DNA of 64,000 nt, taken from NCBI GenBank assembly GCA_963669315.1, contig OY770021.1, forward strand, positions 3,472,001 through 3,536,000. The letters run 5' to 3'. The notes beneath the pieces are model-generated. The model ran no database searches, was not told where the DNA came from, and saw only the letters and a list, made by a program, of their open reading frames with translations. How positions within the stretch are numbered: the first letter of the stretch is position 1; each line of letters begins with the position of its first letter. The stretch comes from SZUA-547 sp963669315. GTDB taxonomy: Bacteria; Pseudomonadota; Alphaproteobacteria; Rhodobacterales; Rhodobacteraceae. The position numbers and the translations under genes are program-made. Shown here one piece after another: positions 1 through 9,002 of this stretch.

Positions 1-314
1 ACCGCCTCCTCAATCGCGCCCCGGATTGAGTTGCGCGAGAGGCCATAATCCTCGAACTGCGCATGGGTGACGATCAACCGGCCGTTTTCCTGACCTGCGT
101 GATGCGCGCTCTCGATCACCAATCGATCGATCAGCCGTCGACCATTGACCGAAAGCGCGCGCCAGGCCTCGGACTCGACCAGTTCCAGCGGCAGCCAGAC
201 GAACTGCTCGACGCCGCATTGGCGCGGCCCGTTCTTCAGCCCCTTGTTGCGGACGACTTTGGTCGAGTCCCGCCCGTTCTTCAGGACCTTCTTCGGGACG
301 TGTTTTCGGACCAT
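1..314 (-). CDS. Hypothetical mobile-element protein, C-terminus outside window
   Basis: About 104 codons are visible; the gene runs off the left edge. It starts at an ATG that shares one base with the stop of the gene before it (TAATG), which suggests translational coupling. After a basic N-terminus of about 30 residues comes FVWLPLELVESEAWRALS, then NGRLIVTHAQFEDYG followed by LSRNSIRGAIEEA. I know this layout from uncharacterised proteins of alphaproteobacterial prophages and integrative elements; the last segment looks like a winged-helix DNA-binding region. Its place in a minus-strand series starting at the integrase (2119-3318) fits cargo of an integrative element. The biochemical function is unknown. 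Confidence 0.7.
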   Translation of the reverse strand, partial: MVRKHVPKKVLKNGRDSTKVVRNKGLKNGPRQCGVEQFVWLPLELVESEAWRALSVNGRRLIDRLVIESAHHAGQENGRLIVTHAQFEDYGLSRNSIRGAIEEA

Positions 315-598
315 TACGCGCGCGGGCGCCCGTGGAACGGGTTCACGCCCATTCGGAACGGCCATAGCGGGCAGGAATAGCAGACGCACTTCCTGACCTC
401 GCTCAGCTGTCCCCCGCTGCAATCGGCGCATTTTGACCGGATTGCTTTGATCGGGCTTTCCGGGTGTCCAAGGTCGCGCAAATCCTCAAGCCGGATTTTT
501 CCCGGCGTTTTGCCCACTTTTTCACCCCCATCGGCCGCAAATGGAGAGGGTTCGAGGAAACGCGGATCGTAGCCGCGCTTGAACGCAGGTTTATTCAT
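314..598 (-). CDS. Small cysteine-rich mobile-element protein
   Basis: A 94-residue protein. The C-terminal half carries two cysteine groups, KCADCSGGQ (C-x2-C) and KCVCYSCPLWPFRMG, which could hold a metal ion as a small zinc-binding fold; that is inference from cysteine spacing. Short proteins with the pattern I-[KR]-x-K-C-x-x-C-x-G-G...CPLWP-[FY]-R-M-G recur in prophages and integrative elements of alphaproteobacteria and have no known function. Its stop overlaps the next start (TAATG at 312-316), and its own start overlaps the preceding ORF by 4 bp, so all three are probably co-translated. Confidence 0.7.
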   Translation of the reverse strand: MNKPAFKRGYDPRFLEPSPFAADGGEKVGKTPGKIRLEDLRDLGHPESPIKAIRSKCADCSGGQLSEVRKCVCYSCPLWPFRMGVNPFHGRPRA

Positions 599-804
599 CG
601 CGCGCCTCCCCGAAAGGCGAGCGCCGCCACCAGATCGGCCAGCGCGGGATCGAGGCCGAGTCGGCGCAGGCGCCGCGCCTGCATCCGGTGGTGCAATAGC
701 GCGGGCGTGAGGCTATATTCAAAGCGGATGTGAGACTGAGCATTCAGATCCGCTTGAGCCCCGCCAGGCGCTGCAACGCCGGCGGGGTTTCTCTTTGCCC
801 CCAT
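595..804 (-). CDS. Small hypothetical mobile-element protein
   Basis: A 69-residue ORF with no family I can name. The C-terminal half (about residues 30-65) is a predicted helical stretch, LLHHRMQARRLRRLGL, with many Arg and Leu. Support for it being real comes from position: it lies between the AlpA-type gene and the cysteine-rich gene on the same strand and overlaps the latter by the 4-bp ATGA arrangement. The N-terminal 20 residues are low in features, so the start is uncertain. Confidence 0.5.
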   Translation of the reverse strand: MGAKRNPAGVAAPGGAQADLNAQSHIRFEYSLTPALLHHRMQARRLRRLGLDPALADLVAALAFRGGAR

Positions 805-808
805 AATG

Positions 809-991
809 TCAGGCCCTAATGGCGCGGCTGGAGAGCCAGTCGGCGATGGCGCTTTCCGCCCAGCCGACGGCGCGCTTGCCGAGCAGGACGGGTTTTGGGA
901 AAGCGTCTTCGGCCATCATGGCGTAGATCGTGGAGCGGGAGAGCCCGGTGCGGGCCTCCACTTCGGGGCGGCGCAGGATGCGTTCGGTCAT
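809..991 (-). CDS. AlpA-family excisionase/transcriptional regulator
   Basis: A 60-residue MerR-like helix-turn-helix protein. It opens with TERILRRPEVEARTGLSRST, then IYAMMAEDAFPKPVLLGKRA and ends in VGWAESAIADWLSSR. This is the usual AlpA layout: recognition helix at residues 9-25, wing at 27-40, and a W-x-x-x-[ED]-[IV]-x-x-W-L tail. AlpA proteins act as regulators or excision factors for P4-like integrases, which matches the P4-type integrase at 2119-3318. I chose the ATG at 989-991 because AGAGGT sits 6 bases before it and the family begins there. The in-frame extension to 1087 adds 32 residues unlike the family. Confidence 0.85.
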   Translation of the reverse strand: MTERILRRPEVEARTGLSRSTIYAMMAEDAFPKPVLLGKRAVGWAESAIADWLSSRAIRA

Positions 992-1114
992 TGGAATACC
1001 TCTCTGGGCGTTGTCGTGACGCCATGGAGGTAGCGGGACTACATATGGGTTCGCAAAGGAATGACAGCCCAAAATAGCGGAAATCACGCCCGTTATTCGA
1101 CGCCTGAGAACGAT

Positions 1115-2119
1115 CTATTTTCGGGCATTTTTTTTGGGCAAACGATCTAGGATTGGTTTCAACGCGCGTTGAGCCGTCGTTCGCGACAATTCGGCGCCAA
1201 TTGTTTGCGCAAATTCGTCGGCATCCGCGTAAACCGCTTCAAGTTTCTCCGGAAGAACACCGTCCTGGAGCCTTCGGTTGAATTCCGTCCTGATCACTCG
1301 TTCAAGCGACACCTGTTTTCGCGGTCGGCCTCGTCGGGAGGAGCGAACTGGCTCGTATTCAACGTCGTCCACAACCAAGAGCTCTGGATAATATCGCCCC
1401 GCGACGTCTTTCGGCTCTACGTTTGGTTTGGGAAATTTTGAGATTAGATCGCTGCACCGTATATTTACGCCATAGTACGTGTCGTCGCCATAAGCGAGTT
1501 GAGACGTCATCCATTCAAAGCGCCGCAACGTCCACCTTTCCTTTGGAATTTCAACCCTACGGAACAAATGTTCTCTGAAAGTGTACCCGTCTTCCTGCGT
1601 TTCTTCGATGCCTTCCTTTAGAAATCCCCAAGACCTCAAATCACCAGTTGCGACGGCTTCAAAAACCTTGGCTCGCGCCAAATCCATAGCTGGCTCAAAC
1701 ACACGCTCCATTTCGAAGGCCCAATCGGCATCACATGCTTCCTCGTCCGCCTTGTTTAACCATCGTAAGTGAGACTCTAAAGCTCTAGGACTCGCTCCCA
1801 TAGCAACTGCTCTATCGTATCGCTCCCTCGCTCGCTCGCGCCATTGACCGCCGGTAAAGCGATGGGATTTATTCTTTGCTCTTGCATAGCGCTCATAGTC
1901 GATGTCGACGCCGTGCGAGCGAAACTCGGATTCGAGAAATCCTGGATAGAGCCAATTGTACAATTCGATTGTACCTACGTCCTCAGCACCCTGATTTCGC
2001 CTCCATTCTTCGCCGTTTTCGCTCTCTTCTCTTTCCGGCAATCGACCTAGAGCGACCCAAAGCGCGGCCTCTTGCAAGTAACAATCGGCGGGAAGTTCCA
2101 CGGGTCTGAAAAACTGCAT
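1115..2119 (-). CDS. Hypothetical integrative-element protein, coupled to integrase
   Basis: A 334-residue protein I do not recognise. It is acidic and rich in Glu, Arg and Trp, with no signal peptide or membrane segment. Near residues 264-272 it has SSRRGRPRKQ, an AT-hook-like GRP core flanked by basic residues, followed by a helical tail; DNA binding is therefore possible. Its ATG overlaps the integrase stop codon (TAATG at 2117-2121), so the two are likely translated together. This pairing suggests a role in transfer, excision or control of the element, but that rests on position only. Codon use looks less GC-biased than the core genes further right, in keeping with foreign origin. Confidence 0.75.
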   Translation of the reverse strand: MQFFRPVELPADCYLQEAALWVALGRLPEREESENGEEWRRNQGAEDVGTIELYNWLYPGFLESEFRSHGVDIDYERYARAKNKSHRFTGGQWRERARERYDRAVAMGASPRALESHLRWLNKADEEACDADWAFEMERVFEPAMDLARAKVFEAVATGDLRSWGFLKEGIEETQEDGYTFREHLFRRVEIPKERWTLRRFEWMTSQLAYGDDTYYGVNIRCSDLISKFPKPNVEPKDVAGRYYPELLVVDDVEYEPVRSSRRGRPRKQVSLERVIRTEFNRRLQDGVLPEKLEAVYADADEFAQTIGAELSRTTAQRALKPILDRLPKKNARK

Positions 2120-3318
2120 TACGTAATCTCGAGTCCAACAACCTCACCCCGCCGAGCCGCCAGATACCCCGCCCAGCTCTCCATCATCTTGCGGCGCTTA
2201 TCAAAGAGGTCCGAACGCGCATAAGCCGCCTCCGCTTTGTCCTTGATGACATGCGCCAGCGCCGCCTCCGCCACCTCGCGCGGGAAGTTGGTCCGCTCCT
2301 GCGCCCAGGTGCGAAAGGAGGTGCGGAACCCGTGCACATGGGCGTCGAAGCCAAGCTCGCGCACGAGTTTCGACAGCGTCATGTCCGACATCGGCCGGCC
2401 GCGCTTGGCGCCGGGAAAGACGAGGCCCGCCCTGTCCGAGAGCGCGTTCGCCTCACGCAGGATCTCCACCGCGCGGGCGGACAGAGGCACCCGATGAGGG
2501 CGCTTCATCTTCATCCGATCCGCCGGGATCTCCCACTCGGCCCCTTCCATATCGACTTCGTCCCATGTCATGCTGCGCACCTCTCCCGAGCGTGCCGCAG
2601 TCAGCACAAGAAACTCAAGGGCGAGTTTCGTCGCGCGGTTGGCGCCGGAGGCGTTCACCGCTTCGATGCAGCCCGAGACCTCGGAATAGTGCAGCGCTTT
2701 GCGGTGGATCGGCTTCTGCTCCAACCGGGGCAGGGCGAGCGCATCGGCTGTCGCCGGATTGTCTGTGCGCAAGCCTTCAGCGACGGCCCATCTACAAACA
2801 GCGACGATACGATAGTTTAGCTTTCGTGCAATCTCGGGCTTGTGCTTTCTCAAATCGAGTATCGCTCGTCGGATGTCTGAACTTGTGACATCGGCAACCG
2901 AAACGTCCCCGAACCTCGGGAATGCGTACCGCTCAAGGACCGAGAGGAAGGCTTTCTGGTTCTTTACGTTCTTCAAGGTCGGAGCGATCTCCTCATGCGC
3001 TCTGCGCGCTGCCTCCGCGAAGGAGAGAACCGACTTAGCCTTTCGTCTTTCCGCTATCGGGTCGCCGCCCTTACGAGCAAGCCGCTTGTTCTCCAGAGCC
3101 TCTTCGCGCGCCTCGGCGAGACTTACGATATTGGCTCCGCCAAGGCCCATCTCCCGACGTTTGCCGCGGATCATGATGCGCTGGATCCAGAACTTTCCGC
3201 CGCTCGCATCGACTCGAAGATAAAGGCCAGTCCCGCCGCCGTCGTGATACTTGCCCGGTTCTAACGTCGAGCGCACCTTAGCGGCCGAGAGTTTCTTGCC
3301 CGACAACCTTTCCTCCAT
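2119..3318 (-). CDS. P4-type tyrosine integrase
   Basis: A site-specific recombinase that cuts and joins DNA through a tyrosine intermediate. The N-terminal 90 residues (SAAKVRSTLEPGKYHDGGG, then GLYLRV) form the arm-type DNA-binding domain of the P4/DUF4102 family. The catalytic domain shows Arg in LTAARSGEVRSMTWDEVD, the H-x-x-R box in HVHGFRTSFRTWAQE, a second His in ALAHVI and the nucleophile Tyr in EAAYARSDLFDKRRKMM. All catalytic residues are present, so the enzyme may be active. I chose ATG 3316-3318, preceded by GGGGGAAG; a TTG at 3328-3330 would add four residues but has no ribosome binding site. P4-type integrases usually target tRNA 3' ends; none is visible next to it. Confidence 0.93.
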   Translation of the reverse strand: MEERLSGKKLSAAKVRSTLEPGKYHDGGGTGLYLRVDASGGKFWIQRIMIRGKRREMGLGGANIVSLAEAREEALENKRLARKGGDPIAERRKAKSVLSFAEAARRAHEEIAPTLKNVKNQKAFLSVLERYAFPRFGDVSVADVTSSDIRRAILDLRKHKPEIARKLNYRIVAVCRWAVAEGLRTDNPATADALALPRLEQKPIHRKALHYSEVSGCIEAVNASGANRATKLALEFLVLTAARSGEVRSMTWDEVDMEGAEWEIPADRMKMKRPHRVPLSARAVEILREANALSDRAGLVFPGAKRGRPMSDMTLSKLVRELGFDAHVHGFRTSFRTWAQERTNFPREVAEAALAHVIKDKAEAAYARSDLFDKRRKMMESWAGYLAARRGEVVGLEIT

Positions 3319-3342
3319 TTCTTCCCCCAATAGATGGGGGAA
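3316..3342 (-). promoter_or_regulatory. Hairpin covering the integrase ribosome binding site
   Basis: On the minus strand TTCCCCCA (3335-3342) and TGGGGGAA (3322-3329) form a perfect 8-bp inverted repeat with a 5-base loop. The second arm contains the GGGGGAA purine run that serves as ribosome binding site for the integrase ATG at 3316-3318. Folding of the mRNA would hide that site, which would keep integrase translation low. The pairing is seen directly; the regulatory role is inferred. Confidence 0.5.
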
Positions 3343-3708
3343 TGCTCAGGAATATGCCGGAAGTGTTTGGACAATAGAAGGGCCTAATTGCCTCTAATTT
3401 AGATGATATTAGGAAAGCTTGGGAAGGCCTTGGAACACGTTATGGCGCATACCGCCGGAGCCAAAATTCTAAATTATATCAACATATTACTGTTCGATTG
3501 ATGGCGATTGTATCGATCGCCGTGGGGTCTTCGGCGCTTGACCGGGTTCAAGGTCTATCCTCCAAGGACTATTCGGCGACAACGACAAGGCATAGTTCGC
3601 CCGCTATCATAGCCCCGAAAGCCCCGCAGGTTCTTTGAATAAAGCTTCACTCGGCACATCGGTCCGTCTCGCCAGACACGCGTGCGAGCGCTTTCCACAA
3701 AGCACGCG
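3343..3708. other. Noncoding region beside integrase; possible element boundary
   Basis: This stretch of 366 bases has no credible gene. Its first third is AT-rich compared with the window and contains CCTAAT/ATTAGG arms at about 3388-3419. It lies between the integrase start and the C-terminus of the RTX/subtilisin gene, so an attachment site and the integrase promoter are expected here. I see no tRNA end and no matching second repeat in the window, so no boundary can be fixed. Confidence 0.4.
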
Positions 3709-6700
3709 TCATCCGATCACGGCATATCCGAATTCGAAATCCGCCACGTCGAAATCGTCTTTGTCTTCATTCTCGAAGACGATCCTGTTCACGGAGTCGT
3801 TGTTGAGGTCGTAGATCACATTGCCAGCGCCGTCCTCGTACGAGTTGTCCCAGAAATCGGCGAAGTCATAGATTTCGTCGAAGCTTGAGACATTGACCGT
3901 ATCAACGCCTTGTTCGAAATCTGTGACGGTGTCGATGCCAAACCACTCCTCAAAATAGAACGTGTCGAGTCCGGACCCGCCGGTCAGAATGTTCGAACCC
4001 TCCATTCCAGCGAGAACGTCATTCCCGTCGAGGCCAAGCAGCGTGTCGTCTCCGCGCATGCCGACAAGCAAATTGCCAAGTGCGTTTCCAGTGACCGTAT
4101 CGTCGCCGTCGCCGGTCACCGCATTTTCGATGCTGATGCCAGCAGCTATGGTCAAGAATGCGACACCGTCAGAAGTGCTGGTCGCGCCGGCCGCAAGATC
4201 GATATTCAGGTCGCCGGTCATCGCGGCCATGTTCAGCCAGTCAGATCCGCCATCGTCAGACAACGTCATGCGCCCCGGTTCATCCAGCAGCGCAGCGAAT
4301 ACTTCATCTGTGTAATGATAAACGTCATCGGTTGGAGCGACCACTGGGGCCCCGTGCCCATCTATGAATTCGCCGTAGAAATTGAGTTGGAACGCGTCGA
4401 TATAGTGTGTCTGAGCAAAGGTTCCGACAAAATACTCAAACGACCATTTGTTGTTCAGGGGATCAGGACCGTACAGAGTTTCCCCCTGGAACGCGTTGAA
4501 CCCGAACGTCCAGGAGATATACCCGTCCGTGAGGGCGCTCTCGTAAGCGGTCAATGCTGGAGAGAATACTATGGCGCTTGTTCCTGACGGCGAAGTCAGA
4601 GTCATGGTCATATCGGCCGGGAAAAAGCCCTGGGCCGTATAGTCGATCTCGAGATAGAACTCGACATATTCGATACGCATATCGACATCGAAATCTATTC
4701 CATTACCGTCAAGGTCCGTGGGCGTGTAGGTGCTTGTGTAAACACTCCCAGGGGGCACTTGGAGAAGGGGCGCTCCTGCGAAAAACTTTCCCTCCAGTAT
4801 GTCCTCATTTGCCGAGGTTTGCGGTTCATCGAAGAAAGACCAGACTTCAGCCATGCGCACCGCCGCATGGGGGTCGATCAATCCAAATCCGTAATCGGCG
4901 GAGAAATGAAGACCGCCACCATTCCAGTTTGTCGCCGCGTTATAATCCCACCCGAACATTTCGTCGCCCTGTGGCGGACCGCCAATATCCGAGCCGACAT
5001 GGCGGGCGGAGTAAGCGAGAATCTCGCGCACGTCGCGCCAGCCGAGATCGGGATTAGCTTCAAGGATCAATGCGGCGACGCCTGCTGCGATGGGAGTCGC
5101 CGCCGAAGTGCCACCGAAGCCAGTCGTATAATCTCCGCCAGAGTATCCGGCAGAACCCTCAATGTCTGTCGTGACGATGTTTCCGGTGGCTAACGTCGTA
5201 GAGGATGGCGCCACAACCAGCAGGTTCGCGCCTCTGTTCGAGTAACTCGCTACGTCGCCATCTTCATCCATCGCGCCGATGGAGAAGGTATGGCGCGTCC
5301 AGTTCAGCGAATCGCCTTGCGCACCTGCTCCGTCGTTGCCGACAGCCTTGAAAATCAATGTGCCGAGGCCGCCGCGCCCATTTTCGACGGCGTCTAATAC
5401 TCCGGTCATTACCTCAATCAGAGGCGGACCCGGGTTCTGCAAACTGTCAGGCCCGTAGGCGGGCGTTTCGCCCCAGCTGTGGTTGACGATATCGAACTGG
5501 TCCTGCTGGTTCAGGACGTCGAGCAAGCCCAACAGGTCTGTGGCGCTTCCTAGAATTCGATTGTCAAAAATGTTTACGCCAGTCAATTCCGCGTCGAACG
5601 CGACGCCAACCGTTCCGGTCCCATCATTCTCGGCAGCAATTAGCCCAGCGACAGCGGTAGCGTGGTCGAAATAAGTGGCGCCAGATATTGGTTGGGGATT
5701 CAGAGGATCAAGAATGACTCCACCGACACTGACCGTTGTTGATGAATCGTAATTGTCGTCGAGATCAGCGTGCGTGTAATCGACGCCATTGTCGTAGACC
5801 GCCACTGAGACGCCATCGCCCGTATACTCAGCCCAGAGCTGTTCCATGGCGCCGGGGAACCGACTTAGCCAATCGAAGTGCCATTGCGAACCGTCGGCAT
5901 AAAGCGTGTCGGTTGGAGAATAACTGGCAGGCGGTGGCGATACGGTCTCATCGACATCCGCAACGGTTATGGCGATGGCCTGGGTGTCGGTGAGGCCGCC
6001 CGCGTCGGCGACGGCGACGTCGACATGGTAGATGTTGTCCGCGTTCGCGTCGTCCGGGGCCTCGAAATCGGGCGGGACCTTGAAGGTGAGTTCGCCGGTG
6101 GCGGCGTCAATGTCGAAGTCTGCGGAGTCCGATCCGCCGGCGATGGAGAAGACGAGGCCGCCGGCGTCGTCGTCAGCGTCGACGTCGATGGCGACGCTCT
6201 GGTTCTCTGAGACGGAGGCGGTCGCGGCGCTGGTGATGGAGGGGGCGGCGTTCTCGTCCACGTCGGTGACGGTTATGGCGATGGCCTGGGTGTCGGTGAG
6301 GCCGCCCGCGTCGGCGACGGCGACGTCGACATGGTAGATGTTGTCCGCGTTCGCGTCGTCCGGGGCCTCGAAATCGGGCGGGACCTTGAAGGTGAGCTCT
6401 CCGGTGGCGGCGTCGATGTCGAAGTCTGCGGAGTCCGATCCGCCGGCGATGGAGAAGACGAGGCCGCCGGCGTCGTCGTCAGCGTCGACGTCGATGGCGA
6501 AGGTCTGGTTCTCTGAGACGGAGGCGGTCGCGGCGCTGGTGATGGAGGGGGCGGCGTTCTCGTCCACGTCGGTGACGGTTATGGCGATGGCCTGGGTGTC
6601 GGTGAGGCCGCCCGCGTCGGCGACGGCGACGTCGACATGGTAGATGTTGTCCGCGTTCGCGTCGTCCGGGGCCTCGAAATCGGGCGGGACCTTGAAGGTG

Positions 6701-6873
6701 AGCTCTCCGGTGGCGGCGTCAATGTCGAAGTCTGCGGAGTCCGATCCGCCGGCGATGGAGAAGACGAGGCCGCCGGCGTCGTCGTCAGCGTCGACGTCGA
6801 TGGCGAAGCTCTGGTTCTCTGAGACGGAGGCGGTCGCGGCGCTGGTGATGGAGGGGGCGGCGTTCTCGTCCAC
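3709..6873 (-). CDS. RTX/cadherin/subtilisin giant protein, C-terminal fragment (S8 protease, P domain)
   Basis: The downstream part of a giant secreted protein, 1054 codons. It opens with three cadherin-like units (about 1-306), then a subtilisin (S8) catalytic domain with Asp in VAVYDNGVDYTHADL (near 360), His in YFDHATAVAGLIAAE (near 405) and Ser in GFGGTSAATPIAAGV (near 590). A P/homo-B domain like those of proprotein convertases follows (about 710-860, containing MTMTLTSPSGTSAIVFSP). The tail has glycine- and Asp-rich RTX calcium-binding repeats (GNLLVGMRGDDTLLGLDGND) and a C-terminal region typical of type I secretion signals. The catalytic triad is complete. A 7-bp deletion at about 6965 cuts it off from 6885-9086, so the GTG start shown is only the first in-frame codon and this part may not be made alone. 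Confidence 0.85.
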   Translation of the reverse strand: MDENAAPSITSAATASVSENQSFAIDVDADDDAGGLVFSIAGGSDSADFDIDAATGELTFKVPPDFEAPDDANADNIYHVDVAVADAGGLTDTQAIAITVTDVDENAAPSITSAATASVSENQTFAIDVDADDDAGGLVFSIAGGSDSADFDIDAATGELTFKVPPDFEAPDDANADNIYHVDVAVADAGGLTDTQAIAITVTDVDENAAPSITSAATASVSENQSVAIDVDADDDAGGLVFSIAGGSDSADFDIDAATGELTFKVPPDFEAPDDANADNIYHVDVAVADAGGLTDTQAIAITVADVDETVSPPPASYSPTDTLYADGSQWHFDWLSRFPGAMEQLWAEYTGDGVSVAVYDNGVDYTHADLDDNYDSSTTVSVGGVILDPLNPQPISGATYFDHATAVAGLIAAENDGTGTVGVAFDAELTGVNIFDNRILGSATDLLGLLDVLNQQDQFDIVNHSWGETPAYGPDSLQNPGPPLIEVMTGVLDAVENGRGGLGTLIFKAVGNDGAGAQGDSLNWTRHTFSIGAMDEDGDVASYSNRGANLLVVAPSSTTLATGNIVTTDIEGSAGYSGGDYTTGFGGTSAATPIAAGVAALILEANPDLGWRDVREILAYSARHVGSDIGGPPQGDEMFGWDYNAATNWNGGGLHFSADYGFGLIDPHAAVRMAEVWSFFDEPQTSANEDILEGKFFAGAPLLQVPPGSVYTSTYTPTDLDGNGIDFDVDMRIEYVEFYLEIDYTAQGFFPADMTMTLTSPSGTSAIVFSPALTAYESALTDGYISWTFGFNAFQGETLYGPDPLNNKWSFEYFVGTFAQTHYIDAFQLNFYGEFIDGHGAPVVAPTDDVYHYTDEVFAALLDEPGRMTLSDDGGSDWLNMAAMTGDLNIDLAAGATSTSDGVAFLTIAAGISIENAVTGDGDDTVTGNALGNLLVGMRGDDTLLGLDGNDVLAGMEGSNILTGGSGLDTFYFEEWFGIDTVTDFEQGVDTVNVSSFDEIYDFADFWDNSYEDGAGNVIYDLNNDSVNRIVFENEDKDDFDVADFEFGYAVIG

Positions 6874-9002
6874 GTCTGTGACGGTTATGGCGATGGCCTG
6901 GGTGTCGGTGAGGCCGCCCGCGTCGGCGACGGCGACGTCGACATGGTAGATGTTGTCCGCGTTCCCGGGGCCTCGAAATCGGGCGGGACCTTGAAGGTGA
7001 GCTCTCCGGTGGCGGCGTCAATGTCGAAGTCTGCGGAATCCGATCCGCCGGCGATGGAGAAGACGAGGCCGCCGGCGTCGTCGTCAGCGTCGACGTCGAT
7101 GGCGAAGCTCTGGTTCTCTGAGACGGAGGCGGTCGCGGCGCTGGTGATGGAGGGGGCGGCGTTCTCGTCCACGTCTGTGACGGTTATGGCGATGGCCTGG
7201 GTGTCGGTGAGGCCGCCCGCGTCGGCGACGGCGACGTCGACATGGTAGATGTTGTCCGCGTCCGCGTCGTCCGGGGCCTCGAAATCGGGCGGGACCTTGA
7301 AGGTGAGTTCGCCGGTAGCGGCGTCAATGTCGAAGTTTGCGGAATCCGATCCGCCGGCGATGGAGAAGACGAGGCCGCCGGCGTCGTCGTCAGCGTCGAC
7401 GTCGATGGCGAAGGTCTGGTTCTCTGAGACGGAGGCGGTCGCGGCGCTGGTGATGGAGGGGGCGGCGTTCTCGTCCACGTCGGTGACGGTTATGGCGATG
7501 GCCTGGGTGTCGGTGAGGCCGCCCGCGTCGGCGACGGCGACGTCGACATGGTAGATGTTGTCCGCGTTCGCGTCGTCCGGGGCCTCGAAATCGGGCGGGA
7601 CCTTGAAGGTGAGCTCTCCGGTGGCGGCGTCAATGTCGAAGTCTGCGGAATCCGATCCGCCGGCGATGGAGAAGACGAGGCCGCCGGCGTCGTCGTCAGC
7701 GTCGACGTCGATGGCGAAGCTCTGGTTCTCTGAGACGGAGGCGGTCGCGGCGCTGGTGATGGAGGGGGCGGCGTTCTCGTCCACGTCTGTGACGGTTATG
7801 GCGATGGCCTGGGTGTCGGTGAGGCCGCCCGCGTCGGCGACGGCGACGTCGACATGGTAGATGTTGTCCGCGTCCGCGTCGTCCGGGGCCTCGAAATCGG
7901 GCGGGACCTTGAAGGTGAGTTCGCCGGTGGCGGCGTCAATGTCGAAGTTTGCGGAATCCGATCCGCCGGCGATGGAGAAGACGAGGCCGCCGGCGTCGTC
8001 GTCAGCGTCGACGTCGATGGCGACGCTCTGGTTCTCTGAGACGGAGGCGGTCGCGGCGCTGGTGATGGAGGGGGCGGCGTTCTCGTCCACGTCGGTGACG
8101 GTTATGGCGATGGCCTGGGTGTCGGTGAGGCCGCCCGCGTCGGCGACGGCGACGTCGACATGGTAGATGTTGTCCGCGTTCGCGTCGTCCGGGGCCTCGA
8201 AATCGGGCGGGACCTTGAAGGTGAGCTCTCCGGTGGCGGCGTCAATGTCGAAGTTTGCGGAATCCGATCCGCCGGCGATGGAGAAGACGAGGCCGCCGGC
8301 GTCGTCGTCAGCGTCGACGTCGATGGCGAAGCTCTGGTTCTCTGAGACGGAGGCGGTCGCGGCGCTGGTGATGGAGGGGGCGGCGTTCTCGTCCACGTCT
8401 GTGACGGTTATGGCGATGGCCTGGGTGTCGGTGAGGCCGCCCGCGTCGGCGACGGCGACGTCGACATGGTAGATGTTGTCCGCGTCCGCGTCGTCCGGGG
8501 CCTCGAAATCGGGCGGGACCTTGAAGGTGAGTTCGCCGGTGGCGGCGTCAATGTCGAAGTTTGCGGAATCCGATCCGCCGGCGATGGAGAAGACGAGGCC
8601 GCCGGCGTCGTCGTCAGCGTCGACGTCGATGGCGACGCTCTGGTTCTCTGAGACGGAGGCGGTCGCGGCGCTGGTGATGGAGGGGGCGGCGTTCTCGTCC
8701 ACGTCGGTGACGGTTATGGCGATGGCCTGGGTGTCGGTGAGGCCGCCCGCGTCGGCGACGGCGACGTCGACATGGTAGATGTTGTCCGCGTTCGCGTCGT
8801 CCGGGGCCTCGAAATCGGGCGGGACCTTGAAGGTGAGCTCTCCGGTGGCGGCGTCGATGTCGAAGTCTGCGGAGTCCGATCCGCCGGCGATGGAGAAGAC
8901 GAGGCCGCCGGCGTCGTCGTCAGCGTCGACGTCGATGGCGAAGCTCTGGTTCTCTGAGACGGAGGCGGTCGCGGCGCTGGTGATGGAGGGGGCGGCGTTT
9001 AC
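5943..9002 (-). repeat. Ten tandem 306-bp cadherin-like repeats
   Basis: Ten consecutive units of 306 bp (102 codons) differ at only a few positions, so they are under gene conversion or were amplified recently. Variable codons are F/V after SENQ[ST], D or N in DSA[DN]FD, and N or D in DDA[ND]ADN. The DADADN form occurs at plus-strand positions about 7258, 7869 and 8482, exactly two units apart, which reveals a 612-bp higher-order repeat within the array. Unit seven, counted from the N-terminus, carries a 7-bp deletion near 6965. Confidence 0.95.

Noticed and set aside
3530..3570. A GGTTCAAG sequence that resembles a tRNA T-loop near the integrase
   Set aside because: The flanking bases do not form a T-stem or acceptor stem, so there is no tRNA end here.
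6940..6980. Programmed ribosomal frameshift at the break between 6885-9086 and 3709-6873
   Set aside because: The break is a 7-bp deletion relative to the other nine units, with no slippery sequence or nearby stem; slippage could not restore the lost codons.
5943..9002. CRISPR-like array
   Set aside because: The repeats are 306 bp, directly joined without spacers, and code for protein.
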